From Limonium bicolor (Eukaryota > Streptophyta > Magnoliopsida > Caryophyllales > Plumbaginaceae): 64,000 nt of DNA. The DNA is taken from positions 95,949,298-96,013,297 of the forward strand of contig CM041783.1 in assembly GCA_023374045.1 (NCBI GenBank), in the 5' to 3' direction. A model generated the notes under the pieces. That model had not been told where the DNA came from. It did no database searches and saw only the letters and a program-made list of their open reading frames with translations. A program made the translations under genes and the position numbers. Numbering within the stretch: position 1 is the stretch's first letter; the number at the start of each line of letters is the position of its first letter. Positions 24,301 to 36,220 of this stretch are shown one piece after another.

Positions 24301-24587
24301 GTTTATTAAGGTGTTATGGTGCATTTGGAATGAAGTTTAATGCTTTACTTCATCCTATAATGTATTTCCGGGACTTTCGGGCCTTAAGGGCTTTTAAGGG
24401 AACTCCCGAGCATTTTGTATTTTCACTCAGTTTTAGCTGAGGTCCTGTGTTCTAAGGGTCATATAATGATCCTTGATTAACTTCATGCGAAGTTTATAAC
24501 TTATATAACTTGTTTAACTTAAGGTCGGGCTTTAACGCACGTTTTTGACCTTAAGGAGTTTAGGTGCGTTTTAACGCCCAAATGATT
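21355..24587 (-). repeat. Probable continuation of element A LTR and undefined flank
   Basis: Right of B the sequence resumes with A+T-rich text like that left of 6914 ('ataaattacatattcacccc', 'aacttatataaac'). The part 22680-22990 resembles the equivalent middle part of the other LTRs. Near 24520-24570 'gcacgtttttgaccttaagg' recalls LTR ends of B and D. No clear CA border with a matching target duplication was found, so the right limit is uncertain and part of 23500-24587 may be ordinary flanking DNA. No gene was recognised here. Confidence 0.5.
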
Positions 24588-24766
24588 CAGCAGCAAATAT
24601 TGAGGGATGATAGGCATAGATCTCTGATTTGTACTAGACCATCCTCTGTTTTTTCTTGATCAACCTTTTTTTTTGTATACTAGTATTAACTATAGTTTAT
24701 AGCTAGCTAGGATTTATGATGCCGGAGTTGTTCATGCATATGCTTTATATATTTACAGCATGTCTA

Positions 24767-25203
24767 AGCTACATCTATATGTAGCCATCCTGGCTACATC
24801 TTTTATTTTATTTTATTTTTACAAAAAAGTAAACAACCAATTTGGACTAATCCGGCTACTTCACGTGCGCCTGATTTGGTGTTTTTTCATTTTTTTCTTT
24901 TTCTTTCTTTAATCTTAAAATTTTAAATTGTTATAACTTTTAATATATAAGTCTAAAATAAAAAAAATTATATCATTGTTCACCTAAATTCAAGCTCTTC
25001 AAAACAAGACCAATCATGAATATGTTTTGACATCTTTTTAAAAAAAATATTTTTACATGTATACGATGATTTTTTACCGTGAGAATGTATGTACATATTT
25101 TAATGTACATGTTCAAATGTGAGAATGAACATGTTTTTAATGAACATTTGTACATGTTTGTATGACCATCTGTACATGTCTGTATGACTGTCTGTACAAG
25201 TGT
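24767..25203. mobile_element. Left arm of a foldback/MITE-like DNA element, split by D
   Basis: 24940-25200 is the inverted counterpart of about 45535-45850 (for example 'cctaaattcaagctcttc' here and 'gaagagcttgaatttagg' at 45769). Toward the centre both arms carry repeated 'gtacatgttt' units. The outer ends may start GCTACA (24767; and 46013 in inverted form) but match less well, and no target duplication was confirmed. No transposase is present. Confidence 0.65.
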
Positions 25204-25208
25204 TCTTT

Positions 25209-28200
25209 TGTAACACCCTAACCGCTAATCCTATGCTTACCGTCCAATCATCCCATAATCCAGAGTTACTCGCAGCGGAAATACTACTTACTACGGCGGG
25301 TGATACAACCCCGCTAACCGCCCATACGGCTAGCTAGGCTTACCTTACTTACAGTCATGGTCTGATGATCATAGTATACCAAGCTACTATATTACTTACC
25401 AAATTACCACATACCAAATACTTACATCAATGGATCACCGAGTATTAAAGTATATTCGATTACATCATTTCTAAGTTCCAAAAGAGTGAGTTTCTACCAG
25501 CTACTCATCTATACCAATTCCCATTCTATCAAAATCCAAAAAGGTGTACCCCATGGTACACCGGCTAATCAAAAAGGCTCTAGCCGTGTACTACTTAGTA
25601 CACCATTCACAATTCACCAATTACAATCCAAAAGAAATCAAAAGAAACGAGCTCTAACACTTCCCGGCCTTCATCCTTCTCTTGTACCTGCGTGTAGTAA
25701 AAAGGGTGCCCCAAGGGGCTCAGCAAACGCTGCGTATAAACTCCGCATATACCGCGTGCTAGCTAGGGCACGCCAACTATTTGACGTCCACTAAACATGC
25801 GATTCATTATTTACATACATACATGCTTTACATACATCATACAATCATGCTCAATACATTACACATTCCAACGTAACAATACAATTGCACGCATCTTACT
25901 TACTTTCACAAGGTTAGCCAAATTATGCATCCGGGTTAATCGGAATGCTTTTACTCTTTTACTCATTACTTACTTTTTCTTACTTACACTTACTTACTCA
26001 TTCTTACTTACTTACTCATACTCAAGTTAAGTCGTCGGGACCTCCGGCCCTGGGGACTACGCCGTCCTACCTCCGGGATTTACTTGACTCACCAATCCGG
26101 GATGCTACCCACTTAAGGGATTTGGGCCGCGGACCAGTTTAAGAGTCAGGAATTGGAGCCAACCTCTCGTGACTCCGCATCCTCACGCGTGGCCAAAACT
26201 ATATCGGACTTCTACTCATTCCAATTTAATTACCAATTTAAGTTAGATTGGTTAGCTTGATAGGAATAAGTTAGAAGTCCATTCACACAAATAATCGGTC
26301 ACAATGCAATACATCATACATACACACATTCATTATCATCCATACATTTCATGAATTATACAAACTAAATTTAAAGACAACATACAACACTACATATTCA
26401 CAAGTAAACATGATAACTCCGATTCGTGCATTTATCTTATTTGGTGATCAATTAGCACACAACACACAAATCAGAGTAACCAAGATAGCATACGGGGCAT
26501 GAGGAATCCATACCGTTCACCGTTGTTCGTGTTTCCAAACGTCCTTCGGTGTCACAAATCAAATCCTATGATATACATACATTTGAATGATTAATCTAAC
26601 TATCATTAACTTAACTCATACTTACTATGTCCTTATACTTCTTACTCCCACACATTACTTACTTATTTTTCATTACCTTAAGTTTTATTTTCTTACTTAA
26701 GATTGGCATGCTTACATACATGTACATATATATATGTGGGTATACATATATATATATATATATAATTATTATTTAATTTAAATAAATTTTTTTTTTTGAC
26801 TGGACCGAACTTGCAAGTCCGGTCGCAAGTCCGGTCCATTCCAGTAGCTCACATTACCGAATTTTCCTGGGCCGACCAAACTTGCAAGTCCGGTCGCAAG
26901 TTCGGTCCATTCCAGAAGTTCACATTACGGAAATTTTTTTCTGGCCGACCGAACTTGCAAGTCCGGTCGCGAGTTCGGTCTATTCCAGAAGGTTTCATCG
27001 GGAAATTTTTCTGGCTCGACCGAACTTGCAAGTCCGGTCACAAGTTCGGTCGATTCCAGTAGGTTACAGACAGGAGAATTTTCTGGTCCGACCGAACTTG
27101 CAAGTCCGGTCGCAAGTTCGGTCCATTCCAGAAGCATTCCCGTCTTTATAAATCTGGGCTCGACCGAACTTGCAAGTCCGGCCGCAAGTTCGGTCTGGCC
27201 CAGTATTTGCATTTTTATTTCTGTTTTCAGTCCTCTCTTTTACCCATTACTTCCCCATTGTTCCTACACTTAATCCCACATGTTTTAACACTTATTAACC
27301 CTCCTAATACACCTTAATTCATTCATTAAATCTCTATTCATTTCTATACTAATTCACTCACATAATTTTCCAAGTTTCCCTCAACACTTACACTAGTTTC
27401 TTCTCTAGTTGCATTTTGCTACAGATTTTAACATTTACACTCCTCTTCTACATCTCCCTCTTCTATTGAGATTTCTAACACTCCTAATGCCTTAAAACTA
27501 CATTAACTATCTCCCCTAATATACCCTCTATCTTTCTCTAACAAAATATGTTACAACCTATGCCACTCACCTAGTTTTTAATCTCTTAAGTCCACTAGTT
27601 TCTAAGTAAATTTTGCCATAGTCTCCCCCATATTTTTATACTATCACCTCATTATTTTCATCCATATTTACATTATCTCACCTGTTTTCAACAACCAAAA
27701 ATATACAAGCTCCCATATACAATACCAATACTAAAACACTCATAGAAATTCCTGCACTCAACATTAATTCCCAACTATGTTTGTGACAGTTTTTAATTTT
27801 TTACAAAGGTTTAACACACTTGTTTCCTCCTACACATTTCACTACCAATACACTACCATTTAACAATACCAATTTTCACTTCTAAAAATCTGTTACATTA
27901 TACATTACTAACTACACAAGAGAATGTGATTTACCTTGTTGTTTTACTAGCTTCTCCTTTCTTCTTCCTTCTTCTTTCTTCCTCTCTTTCTCCACCGGTT
28001 ATAGTACTTCATAAATCTTCCAAAGGTGCAAGTGCTGTTTGGGATAGCTCAAGAACAAGACTTCTCACTCTCCAAAGAAGCCAAAATCGGCTTAGAAGAA
28101 CAAGGAGAATGAGGGCCTTCTAATGGTGGTCTTGAAGCTCCAAATGGGACATACCCATAAAAACAAAAGTTGTTGTTTTCGAATTTTGGAAAGGTAGAAG

Positions 28201-28906
28201 TGTAGCTCTTGATGAGGGGATTCCAATGGTGTAGTTTTTATAATTTTTGGAGCAAGTTTGATGGAGTTTCAAGAGGAGAGAAGATGATATTTTTGTGGAG
28301 CTCTTCAATTCTCCATGGAAATCGCATGGAAGAAGAAAGGAAGAAAAAGAGAGAGTGAGGGTGGGGGATTTACGTGAGAGAGGGAGATAGAGATAGGAGA
28401 GAGAGTGTGAGAGTGTGGGGTAATAAAGTAGTGAGTGTTTACTTTATTAGTTTTGTAGTTTTGTAAATAAGGGAGTGAGTGTGTGAGGGAGTGTGAGTGA
28501 GGGGTCCAAATCGGACATACACACAGCACACACATACATTTTACTTTTTATTTTAAAGGTGGACACATAAGTTTGTGTTATTTATGTTTATACCCCACAA
28601 CTTCCCGTTTTTGACAGTTTTTACTAATTTCTCGTTTTCTTGATTTTATTGGTTCTAAAACTTCACTAATATTTATTAATGATTATTTAGTTGACCAAAA
28701 TTGTTACTAGTCTATTTGACCCGCTTAAAGACACGTTTTTCCCGGTTACCTCGAAAAACGTGCTTTAAGGTTCGGTAATGTTTTTAAACCGTTTTAAAGA
28801 TCCGTTTTCTTTGGGATTTGTTCCCTCATGATTATTTATACTTAATTAAGCTTCTAAATTACTTATTAGCCTAATTAATCACTATTTTTAATTACGGGGT
28901 ATTTCA
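25209..28906 (-). repeat. Element D 3' LTR (3698 bp)
   Basis: Borders TGTAACACCCTAACC and ATTACGGGGTATTTCA. It holds the CGCAGCGGAAA module (25271), a stem at 25313-25334, a 'ttacttac' run near 25960-26030, an 'atatat' run at 26730-26765 and the palindromic array 26800-27205. It is closely similar to the 5' copy. Reading frames such as 28120-28535 are LTR sequence repeated at 44730-45151. Confidence 0.95.
26800..27205. repeat. Palindromic array in D 3' LTR
   Basis: Six units about 72 bases apart. The main unit has a perfect 12-bp stem GACCGAACTTGC/GCAAGTTCGGTC around the loop AAGTCCGGTC, followed by 'attccag'. The copy in the 5' LTR is at 39534-39935. Confidence 0.9.
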
Positions 28907-28942
28907 ATCTACCCCCCTTAAGGAACTTTGCCCTCAAAGTTG
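28907..28942 (-). other. Polypurine tract and adjoining hairpin of element D
   Basis: Minus strand TAAGGGGGGTAGAT against the LTR border. The hairpin at 28923-28942 has stem AACTTTG/CAAAGTT and loop CCCT, equivalent to that of B. Confidence 0.85.
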
Positions 28943-29403
28943 CTCAAGGTTAATAGTTTAATTAGTTCTACTCATTAGGCAACCAATTGCCATAATGTGT
29001 CCTTCTGCCACCTATGAGGTGTTTACTTCATTCCACATTGCAAGCGTACACAATTCAATCACAATACGAATTCACATACACAATCCACACTTTCCATACA
29101 TACCACATTTGCAATACAACATTACAATTCACATTACACATTGCACCCATACATCACACATACACATTACACATACATGCACTACACATTACCCATACAT
29201 ACATTCACATGCCAATTCACTTGCACTACATGTGCCATACAAAAATCTATTACAATACTTACTCTCTAAGCAATGCTTACCCCGAAGCAATGCAAAAGCA
29301 AAAGGGCTCTACCCCCCTTAAAAGGGGTACGACCCGTACCCGTATTGCTACATGCTAGACTCTCTAGTCTATGAACAGCTGTGGGTACTTAGCCTTCATG
29401 GCA
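28943..29403 (-). other. 3' untranslated part of D with pol C-terminus
   Basis: 29403-29364 encodes the last pol residues, EDAMKAKYPQLFID then TAG, separated from the rest of pol by solo LTR F. Between 29300 and 29340 lies a second polypurine-like tract with hairpin (ccccccttaaaaggggtac), also present in B at 11345-11375. The rest is a CA-rich run of 'cacatacat', 'cacattac' motifs (29080-29250) with no gene. Confidence 0.75.
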
Positions 29404-29408
29404 TCTTC

Positions 29409-31846
29409 TGTAACGACCCCAAAACCACCCTAGGAGTTAGGGACGTTACACGCCGCGTATCTATTACCTAATAACGCAAGGCTCTAACATACGAAACCCA
29501 AAGCTGAAACAAAGTACACCTTTATTAACTGAGAACAGATTACATGGTCTATCTGACATTACATACAGAAGTCAAACTACATTACATAACGTAATCAAAT
29601 TACAAAGGGCCTTAAGCCACAACTGCAATTACAAAGTGAAAGACGAAGCAGAAAGCAGAGCGGAGTCTTCAAAGGAAACTTAAACCTGCAAATCAGACGG
29701 AAATGGGGGTGAGCCAAACTATAGCTCAGCAGGTGATAAACTTCATCAGCTGAGCATGCTCAAAACATATACTGAACATAATCGTACTAATACATAAGCT
29801 TAGCAAAACAGACTGGAAGCGTAACAGAAATCAGATAGAGAATGAAGCTTTCTCAAATCAGAGGAGTGACAGGTCAGAACCGAAACAGAAGTTGGTCAAA
29901 TCAGAGTAGAGAAGCAGAAACTGAGTAAACTGAACAGAAGTCTTAAACCAGAGCAAAGCAAATCACAAACTCAAAAGTTCATAACAGAAGCTCAATCAAA
30001 AAGAGGTGGGACACTAGACACCAGCTGACACATCAGAAGGACTCATATAACGTCCTATGGATCCGAAGATCCCACAACAGAAGCCGTAGAGACAGCTATG
30101 GACCCGTCGGTCACTAAACATCCAAGGGACCCTGAGTGATATAACAGAAGGGAACCCAAGGAAAAACAGAAGGAATTCCTGCGCAGCATGCTACGGGACA
30201 GCCAGACCCGACTATCCAAGGCTCAGAAGCTAAACATCTAGGTCCCAAAACAGAAGCTTTACAAAACGAAGAAGAAGCCTTTAACAGAACAGAGGGCCAA
30301 AGCACATCACACGGATCATAAACCTTTATCAAAACAAAAGTCATATACTGACTATAAATCACAGATAGCAAACAGAAGCGTAGAAGCTCGAACACTCTTT
30401 CTGAGCAAATCAGAGTTCAAAGGCTTATCTAAAGAAATTCAAATTAAAGTGCACATACACATGTGCCGAACATAATAGAAGAGAAGTACTCGAGAAGAGA
30501 AATCCAACGCCGCAAACGGCACTCAAAACGGAGCTCAAACGAAGGAGTTATGCCAAAAACAGAGGCATGTCCGAACTTGCGTCCGACCTTGCAAGTTCGG
30601 ACAGATGCCGAGAACAAATACTGCAGAGAAATCACAGTGTCCGAACATCGAAGTTCGGACTGATGTTCGGACGGTTTTTCGGAAAGAGTTACGCGGGACG
30701 TCCGAGCTTTGAAGCTCGGAGATTTCAGAAAAACGGGGTGTCCGAACTTCAAAGTTCGGACTGAAGTTCGGACACACCCCGAATGCGAAAATACAGAAGC
30801 TCAAAACATGCTGTCCGAACTTCAAAGTTCGGACTGAAGTTCGGACAGCACAAAATCAGCAGAACAGAGGCTACGAACAGATCAGAAACATTACCAAAAC
30901 TTCACAAATCTATACCAAAGTATTACCCACACCAAATCAGACATAAACACAGAGAAACCATGGGGTTTCAGCCACTCAAAAACGCAATTACAACGCATTA
31001 AAACTCACGCACAAATCCATGAACAATCCTTATAAAACCCAAATCAGCGGCCCTCAGAATTCACAAAACAGAGGGAAATTTACAGATGTAAATTCACCAT
31101 TGTCAAAGCAATACTTACATACCCAAAATATACGAATCAAAATACTACCCACGGGGTTTTAACACATTAAAACGCAAATCAAAAACACCCAAATCACCAC
31201 AAATCAGAGAGTCAAATAAACATATACGGAAACATTTCTCGAAACCCCCGTGGGTGAACACACACAACCGAATCCATCTACCACCTACCTCACATCCGAC
31301 GCAAAGCCATCTCTGCGGACCCTAACCAACAGACTCCTCGAATCTCCACTTGCAACAACGAACCCTCAGACCGAACAATTCCAGCATTCTAGAGTTAGAA
31401 TCAGAAAAGAAAGAGGGGAAAACTTAATGGAGAATAGAACCGGAACTTACAAACCAAACCTGATAGACGATTGATATACGAACGGAATTCCACAAGCAGA
31501 TCTCTAGCAATCAGTAATTGAGAGGAAATTGAAGAAGAGAAAGAGGAGCAAAGGGAGAAGAACTTGAACGCGTAGAGGATGACCAGAGAACCATCAATGA
31601 GAGAGTGGAGAAATTATTTGATCGTGAATTAGGATGAGAGAGAAGAGGGAAATAAAATAGTTTAATAACCCACTCTCTTAAGAAAATAATAAATAACAAA
31701 AGGAAGAAGACAAATGTAACCTCCTTCCTCAAGCTGACATATTAACATTACAAGAATGTCATAGGCTATTTAATATAAGATTACAAAATAGCTCAAACTC
31801 CCTTTGCGAATCAAAAGAAAATAAAAAAAAAATCTGGGGCATAACA
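29409..31846. repeat. Solo LTR F (2438 bp) inserted in D pol
   Basis: Borders TGTAACGACCCC and GGGGCATAACA, with target duplication TCTTC at 29404-29408 and 31847-31851. No primer site, polypurine tract or coding is inside, so it is a solo LTR left by recombination. It differs in sequence from LTRs A-E but shares the TGTAACG-ACCCC type of border and has its own palindromic array at 30567-30850. Between 29650 and 30400 it is rich in repeated 'cagaag' and 'aacagaa' phrases. Small frames inside (30114-30825) are not genes. Confidence 0.9.
30567..30850. repeat. Palindromic array in solo LTR F
   Basis: About five units built on GTCCGAACTT and AAGTTCGGAC. The best unit, at 30739-30773, has one forward and two inverted arms, as in B and D, but with different arm and linker sequence. 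One unit (30698-30720) has changed both sides together to CCGAGCTT/AAGCTCGG. Confidence 0.85.
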
Positions 31847-31851
31847 TCTTC

Positions 31852-34800
31852 CAACTCCCATGTCGCTTCTTCGACATCATGGTTTGACCATAGGACCTTC
31901 ACCATTCGTATAAACTTATGGCGAGTGTCTCTGGTCTTCCTGTCAAGGATCCTCACGGGGGTTTCAACGTATCTCATTGTCGGCTCAATAGATAGTCTCT
32001 CCGGCTCTAAGACATGAGAAGGATCAGCAATGTACTTCTTGAGTTGTGACACATGAAATACATCATGGACACGTCCCAAGTCCTCAGGTAATGCTAACCT
32101 GTAGGCTACGGATCCAACTCTTTCGGTGATAGCATACGGCCCTACAAACTTTGGGCTCAGCTTGCCCTTCTGGCCAAATCGGAAGACACCCTTCATAGGT
32201 GAAACGCGCAAGAACACTTGGTCGCCCATGGCGAACTCAAGGTCGCGTCGTCTCACGTCCGCATAGGATTTCTGTCTATCTTGGGCTGCCTTCATATTAG
32301 CTCGAATCTGCTGAACTTCAGCTTGTACTTGCTCAAGGTATTCCGGTCCTATGATGACCGCTTCGCTTGACTCATCCCAACACAAGGGTGTACGGCAAGG
32401 TCTACCGTATAGAGCTTGGAAAGGCGACATCTTAATCGAGGCGTGATAGCTATTATTATACGAGAACTTGATAAGATGAAGCTTATCTAACCAACTCCCC
32501 TGAAAGTCCAAGGCACATGCCCGAAGCATGTCCTCCAGTGTCTGGATGGTCCTTTCTGTCTGACCGTCGGTCTGAGGATGGAAGGCGGTACTCAATTTCA
32601 ATTCTGTACCCAGCGCTTCCCGTGTAGCTCTCCAGTATCTCGAAAGAAATCTAGTGTCGCAGTCAGATACTATTGTTTTCGGGACTCCGTGATGTCTGAT
32701 AATCTCCTTGTCGAATAGCTCAGCTAGCTTTACTACCTTCCAGGTGTCCTTCATCGGTATGAATTGGCAACCTTGGTAAGGCGATCGACTACAACCCAGA
32801 TCATGTTGAGTCCTCCCCTGGCAGGTGGGAGTCCTACAACAAAATCCATGGAGATATCATGAAATTTCCACTCCGGAACTGGCATCGATTGTACCAATCC
32901 GCCCGGTCTACGATGTTCAAATTTCACCTTCTGGCATGTTAAGCATCTCAATACAAATTCTGTCACATCTGATTTCATTCCAGACCACCAGAAGTACCTC
33001 TTCATGTCTTTGTACATCTTGGAGGCTCCTGGATGGACTGACAATGTAGAACTGTGTAACTCTCGCAGGATGCGATCCCTTAGCTCAGCATTGCTTCGGG
33101 GGACGCATAGCCTGCCATTCAACCGAATCAAACCATCTTCATGTAGCTTGAAGTCATACTTTTTCTTCTCAAATGTACCATTCTCGATCTTTTGTCTGAT
33201 TTCGGTTAGGTAAGGGTCGCTCAACTGAGCGTCTCGCACCTCGTCAACCAAGCTAAAAGAAGCGAGTAGCGAATGGAGCGAGTGTGCTCGACGGCTCAGG
33301 GCGTCGGCTACAATGTTTGCCTTCCCTTCCTTATACTGCAAGTTGATGTCATAGTCTGAAAGAAATTCCAACCATCTTCTTTGTCTCAGATTCAGTTCTT
33401 TCTGTGTGAATACATACTGTAAGCTCTTATGGTCGGAGTAGATGGTGATGCTTACCCCGTAGAGATAGTGTCGCCATATCTTCAAGGCAAAGACAATGGC
33501 TCCTAACTCTAAGTCATGTGTCGGGTAATTCTCCTCATGCTTTTTCAACTGGCGGGAGGCATAAGCAACAACCTTGCCTTGCTGCATGAGTACGCATCCC
33601 ATTCCTTTACCTGATGCATCACAATATACCTCAAATCCCTATGTGCCCTCTAGAAGAGTAAGGACGGGCGCCGAGGTCAATGAGTCTTTAAGGCTCTGAA
33701 ATGATAACTCGCACTCGTGTGTCCATACAAACGGTGCATCTTTCTTCATTAGTGTAGTCATGGGCTTAGCGACTTTCGAGAAGTCCTTTACAAATCTCCG
33801 GTAGTAACCGGCTAGACCAAGAAAGCTCCTAATGTCGGTAACAGTCTTGGGTCTAGGCCATGATCGTACAGCTTCAATCTTAGAAGGGTCAACTGAGATA
33901 CCTGCGCTCGAGATGACATGACCAAGGAATGATACCTGATCTAGCCAGAATTCGCATTTGGAGAACTTCGCATACAGCTGGTTCTCGCGCAGTGTCTCAA
34001 GCACTTTCCTCAAATGAATTTCATGTTCCTCTGTTGATTTTGAGTATACAAGTATGTCGTCGATGAAGACAACCACTGAAGTGTCCAACTGCTCACTGAA
34101 TAGTCGGTTCATGAGGTCCATGAATTTAGCTGGTGCATTTGACAAACCGAATGGCATCACCGTGAATTCGTAGTGGCCATATCTGGTACGGAATGCCGTT
34201 TTCTCAATGTCTTGCTCTTTGATAGCAATTTGATGATACCCAGAACGGAGGTCAATCTTGGAGAAGACTGATGCTCCTTTCAGCTGATCAAATAGGTCGT
34301 CGATGCGTGGCAATGGGTATTTATTCTTGACTGTGACCGCATTCAGCTCGCGGTAGTCAATGCAAAGTCAGAGAATACCGTCCTTCTTCTTCACGAAGAG
34401 AACCGGTGCTCCCCAGGGTGATACGCTCGGGCGTATAAACCCTTTGTCGAGAAGGTCTCGCAATTGTTCTTTCAGTTCAGTCATTTCAGCAGGTGCCATG
34501 CGGTACGGTGCCCTAGCAATGGGACCGGTACCTGGCAATAGATCAATTTCAAATTCCACTGCTCTCGGGGGTGGCATGCCGGGTAGCTCCTTGGGGAATA
34601 CGTCGGGAAATTCGGATACAATCGGTACATCATCACTAAACTCTGGATCTCTCTCCAGGTCTTGTACATAACACAGATATACTTCTTGGCCCTTTCTGAG
34701 CTCCCGGTACATAGCCATAGCAGATATGAGTGTGGTCAAAGGCTCTCTCGGTCTCTGGCGGTAAGATACTGTAACCCTAGAAGGACTCTTGAGCAGCAAT

Positions 34801-35185
34801 CGATGCTCGGCGCAGAGGATTCTACCCTTGTGCCGCTCCAACCAATTCGTTCCGATGATTAAGTCGAATCCCAATCCATTGAATTCGATGAAGGAAATGG
34901 GAAACGATTCGCCTTTGATTTGGATTGTGGCTGATTGATAATACTTGGTGCACTTTACTCGCTCCTTCGATGGGAGAGTAACCATGAAGTTCGGTAGCTC
35001 ATCCGCATCTAGCTTCAACCTCTGTACAAAGGATGGTGATACGAAAGTGTGAGAGGCGCCGGAGTCGAATAACACATTGGCATCAATGCCGTTCACTGGG
35101 AAGGTTCCCGTTAAGATGGTGCCGCTTCTGCCGGCTTGTGCTTCGGTGAGGATACTCAGATTACCTTCGGTACCGAGTCCACAAC
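31852..35185 (-). pseudogene. Pol of element D: protease, RT, RNase H, integrase, chromodomain
   Basis: The exon is predicted from the acceptor at 35186/35185 (CGLGTEGNLSILTEAQ). Protease has VLFDSGASHTFVS (about 35070). RT has VKKKDG, then a TGA at about 34367, [20 protein letters not shown] and [11 protein letters not shown] (about 34060). A TAG at about 33640 precedes RNase H ([22 protein letters not shown]). Integrase has [32 protein letters not shown], a frame break at 32750-32765, SDCDTRF, and [25 protein letters not shown] follows at about 32120, then a chromodomain with VKVLWSNHDVEEATWELED up to solo LTR F. Motifs are of the Tekay/Del chromovirus lineage. Pol copies element RNA to DNA and integrates it; the chromodomain usually targets chromatin. 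Confidence 0.95.
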
Positions 35186-35307
35186 CTATTGAAGTCACAA
35201 TTGGATAAGTATTGATGGTGGACACAAGTGGAATTAAATCAACACTGCTCTTTATTGATAAACCAACCATCATACATACCGTGTCTCTAATACACGTTAC
35301 TAATAGA

Positions 35308-36065
35308 TTACAAGATACGATGAATTGAATACTTTCTAAAGGTAAGGTTCAGGCGTCCTGGTTTCATGTGTGTGGCATTGATTATTGCCGGCGGTGTCGT
35401 ATTCAACTTGATCTTGTTGATCCCGTGATACAGCATCCTAGAGTTTTCACCCATGATTAGGACATCTCCTGATCTCAATACCAGTTTCTGTGCGAGGTCC
35501 ACACGCTTCTGCTCGCTATACAAAAATACGGCGTCATCACCAATGGACCAAGACACTACGGGCACTCCTTGTTCAAGAGATTCCGCTGTCTCGTCCTTGT
35601 CTTGGTGTAACCCAAGTCGTCCTTCTTTCTCATAGAAGTTTACGATACAGAGGTCCGCTTCGAGTGCGGGGATCGGTTCATGTTCACATCGTTGTGCAAG
35701 TTTTACTGCTTGTGTGACGAGTGTCTGAAACTCTGGAGGTATTGTCGGTGGCGTTGCTCCGTCTTGTGTTCGTGTCTCTTGGTATGTCTTGGTATAAGGA
35801 TTCCAGTCCTATCCCAAGCACATCATCTTCAGCTTCATCTTCTCTCCACCGGGGAATTTGGGTGTATAAAATCCACCTTGACCCGTTCCTAGCTCGTTGC
35901 ATCGTCGGATGATTGAGATTTGCGCTTCGGGTGTCAGGTATCCCCTTAATAAGATCATACCTGGGCGGATGACCTGACACTGTTCATTGGTGTAGTAGTG
36001 GTTAGTGATGTCGATCTCTTCTTGATTCAGGTTTACCGGTATCGGATAACAGATACTAAAGCTTC
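35308..36065 (-). pseudogene. AlkB/ALKBH1-like dioxygenase exon of element D
   Basis: The exon is predicted from 36065 (acceptor CCATAG). It begins SFSICYPIPVNL, then CQVIRPGMILLRGYLTPEAQ, GTGQGGFYTPKFPGG, MKLKMMCLG, then an in-frame TAG at 35809-35811 where B and A have AAG (Lys), then DWNPYTKTYQ, ADLCIVNFYEKEGRLGLHQD, PVVSWSIGDDAVFLYSEQKR, RSGDVLIMGENSRMLYHGI and KPGRLNLTFRKY, with a stop shortly after. The domain is full length (about 230 residues) with all expected iron ligands (LHQDKDE; YHGI) and 2-oxoglutarate arginines. The single TAG is the only lesion, so the source copy was probably intact recently. It is most like plant ALKBH1D-type proteins; flexivirus AlkB domains are a more distant alternative. 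Confidence 0.92.
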
Positions 36066-36220
36066 CTATGGTTACAAATTTCGTCTACGGTGAGTATTAG
36101 TTTCAACTACTTCTTTTCATGCTTAATACACACTTCAATTTATTTACTCATGCATTCACTCGTACAGTTGCTCCAATACTTAGACATACTACTTCAAGGA
36201 TTAAAGGTTTAGATTATTAC
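36066..36220 (-). other. Predicted intron between gag and AlkB in element D
   Basis: Donor CCCAG|GTAATA (phase 1), acceptor ACCATAG|GAAGC, 155 bp. The alternative acceptor CAATAG|GTTGTGG (35186) joins the same donor in frame to protease, skipping AlkB as part of a 1035-bp intron. Both choices are conserved in B. Confidence 0.65.

Noticed and set aside
26800..27205. CRISPR-like look of regularly spaced palindromic repeats
   Set aside because: Spacers are related to each other, units lie inside plant LTRs in duplicate, and no cas genes exist; these are LTR structural repeats.
28120..28535. Two frames repeated at 44730-45151
   Set aside because: Both lie in the two LTRs of element D and resemble equivalent parts of other LTR families; no protein signature.
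29080..29250. CA-rich stretch with 'cacatacat' repeats read as a His/Tyr/Thr-rich peptide
   Set aside because: Low-complexity part of the 3' untranslated region of D; not coding.
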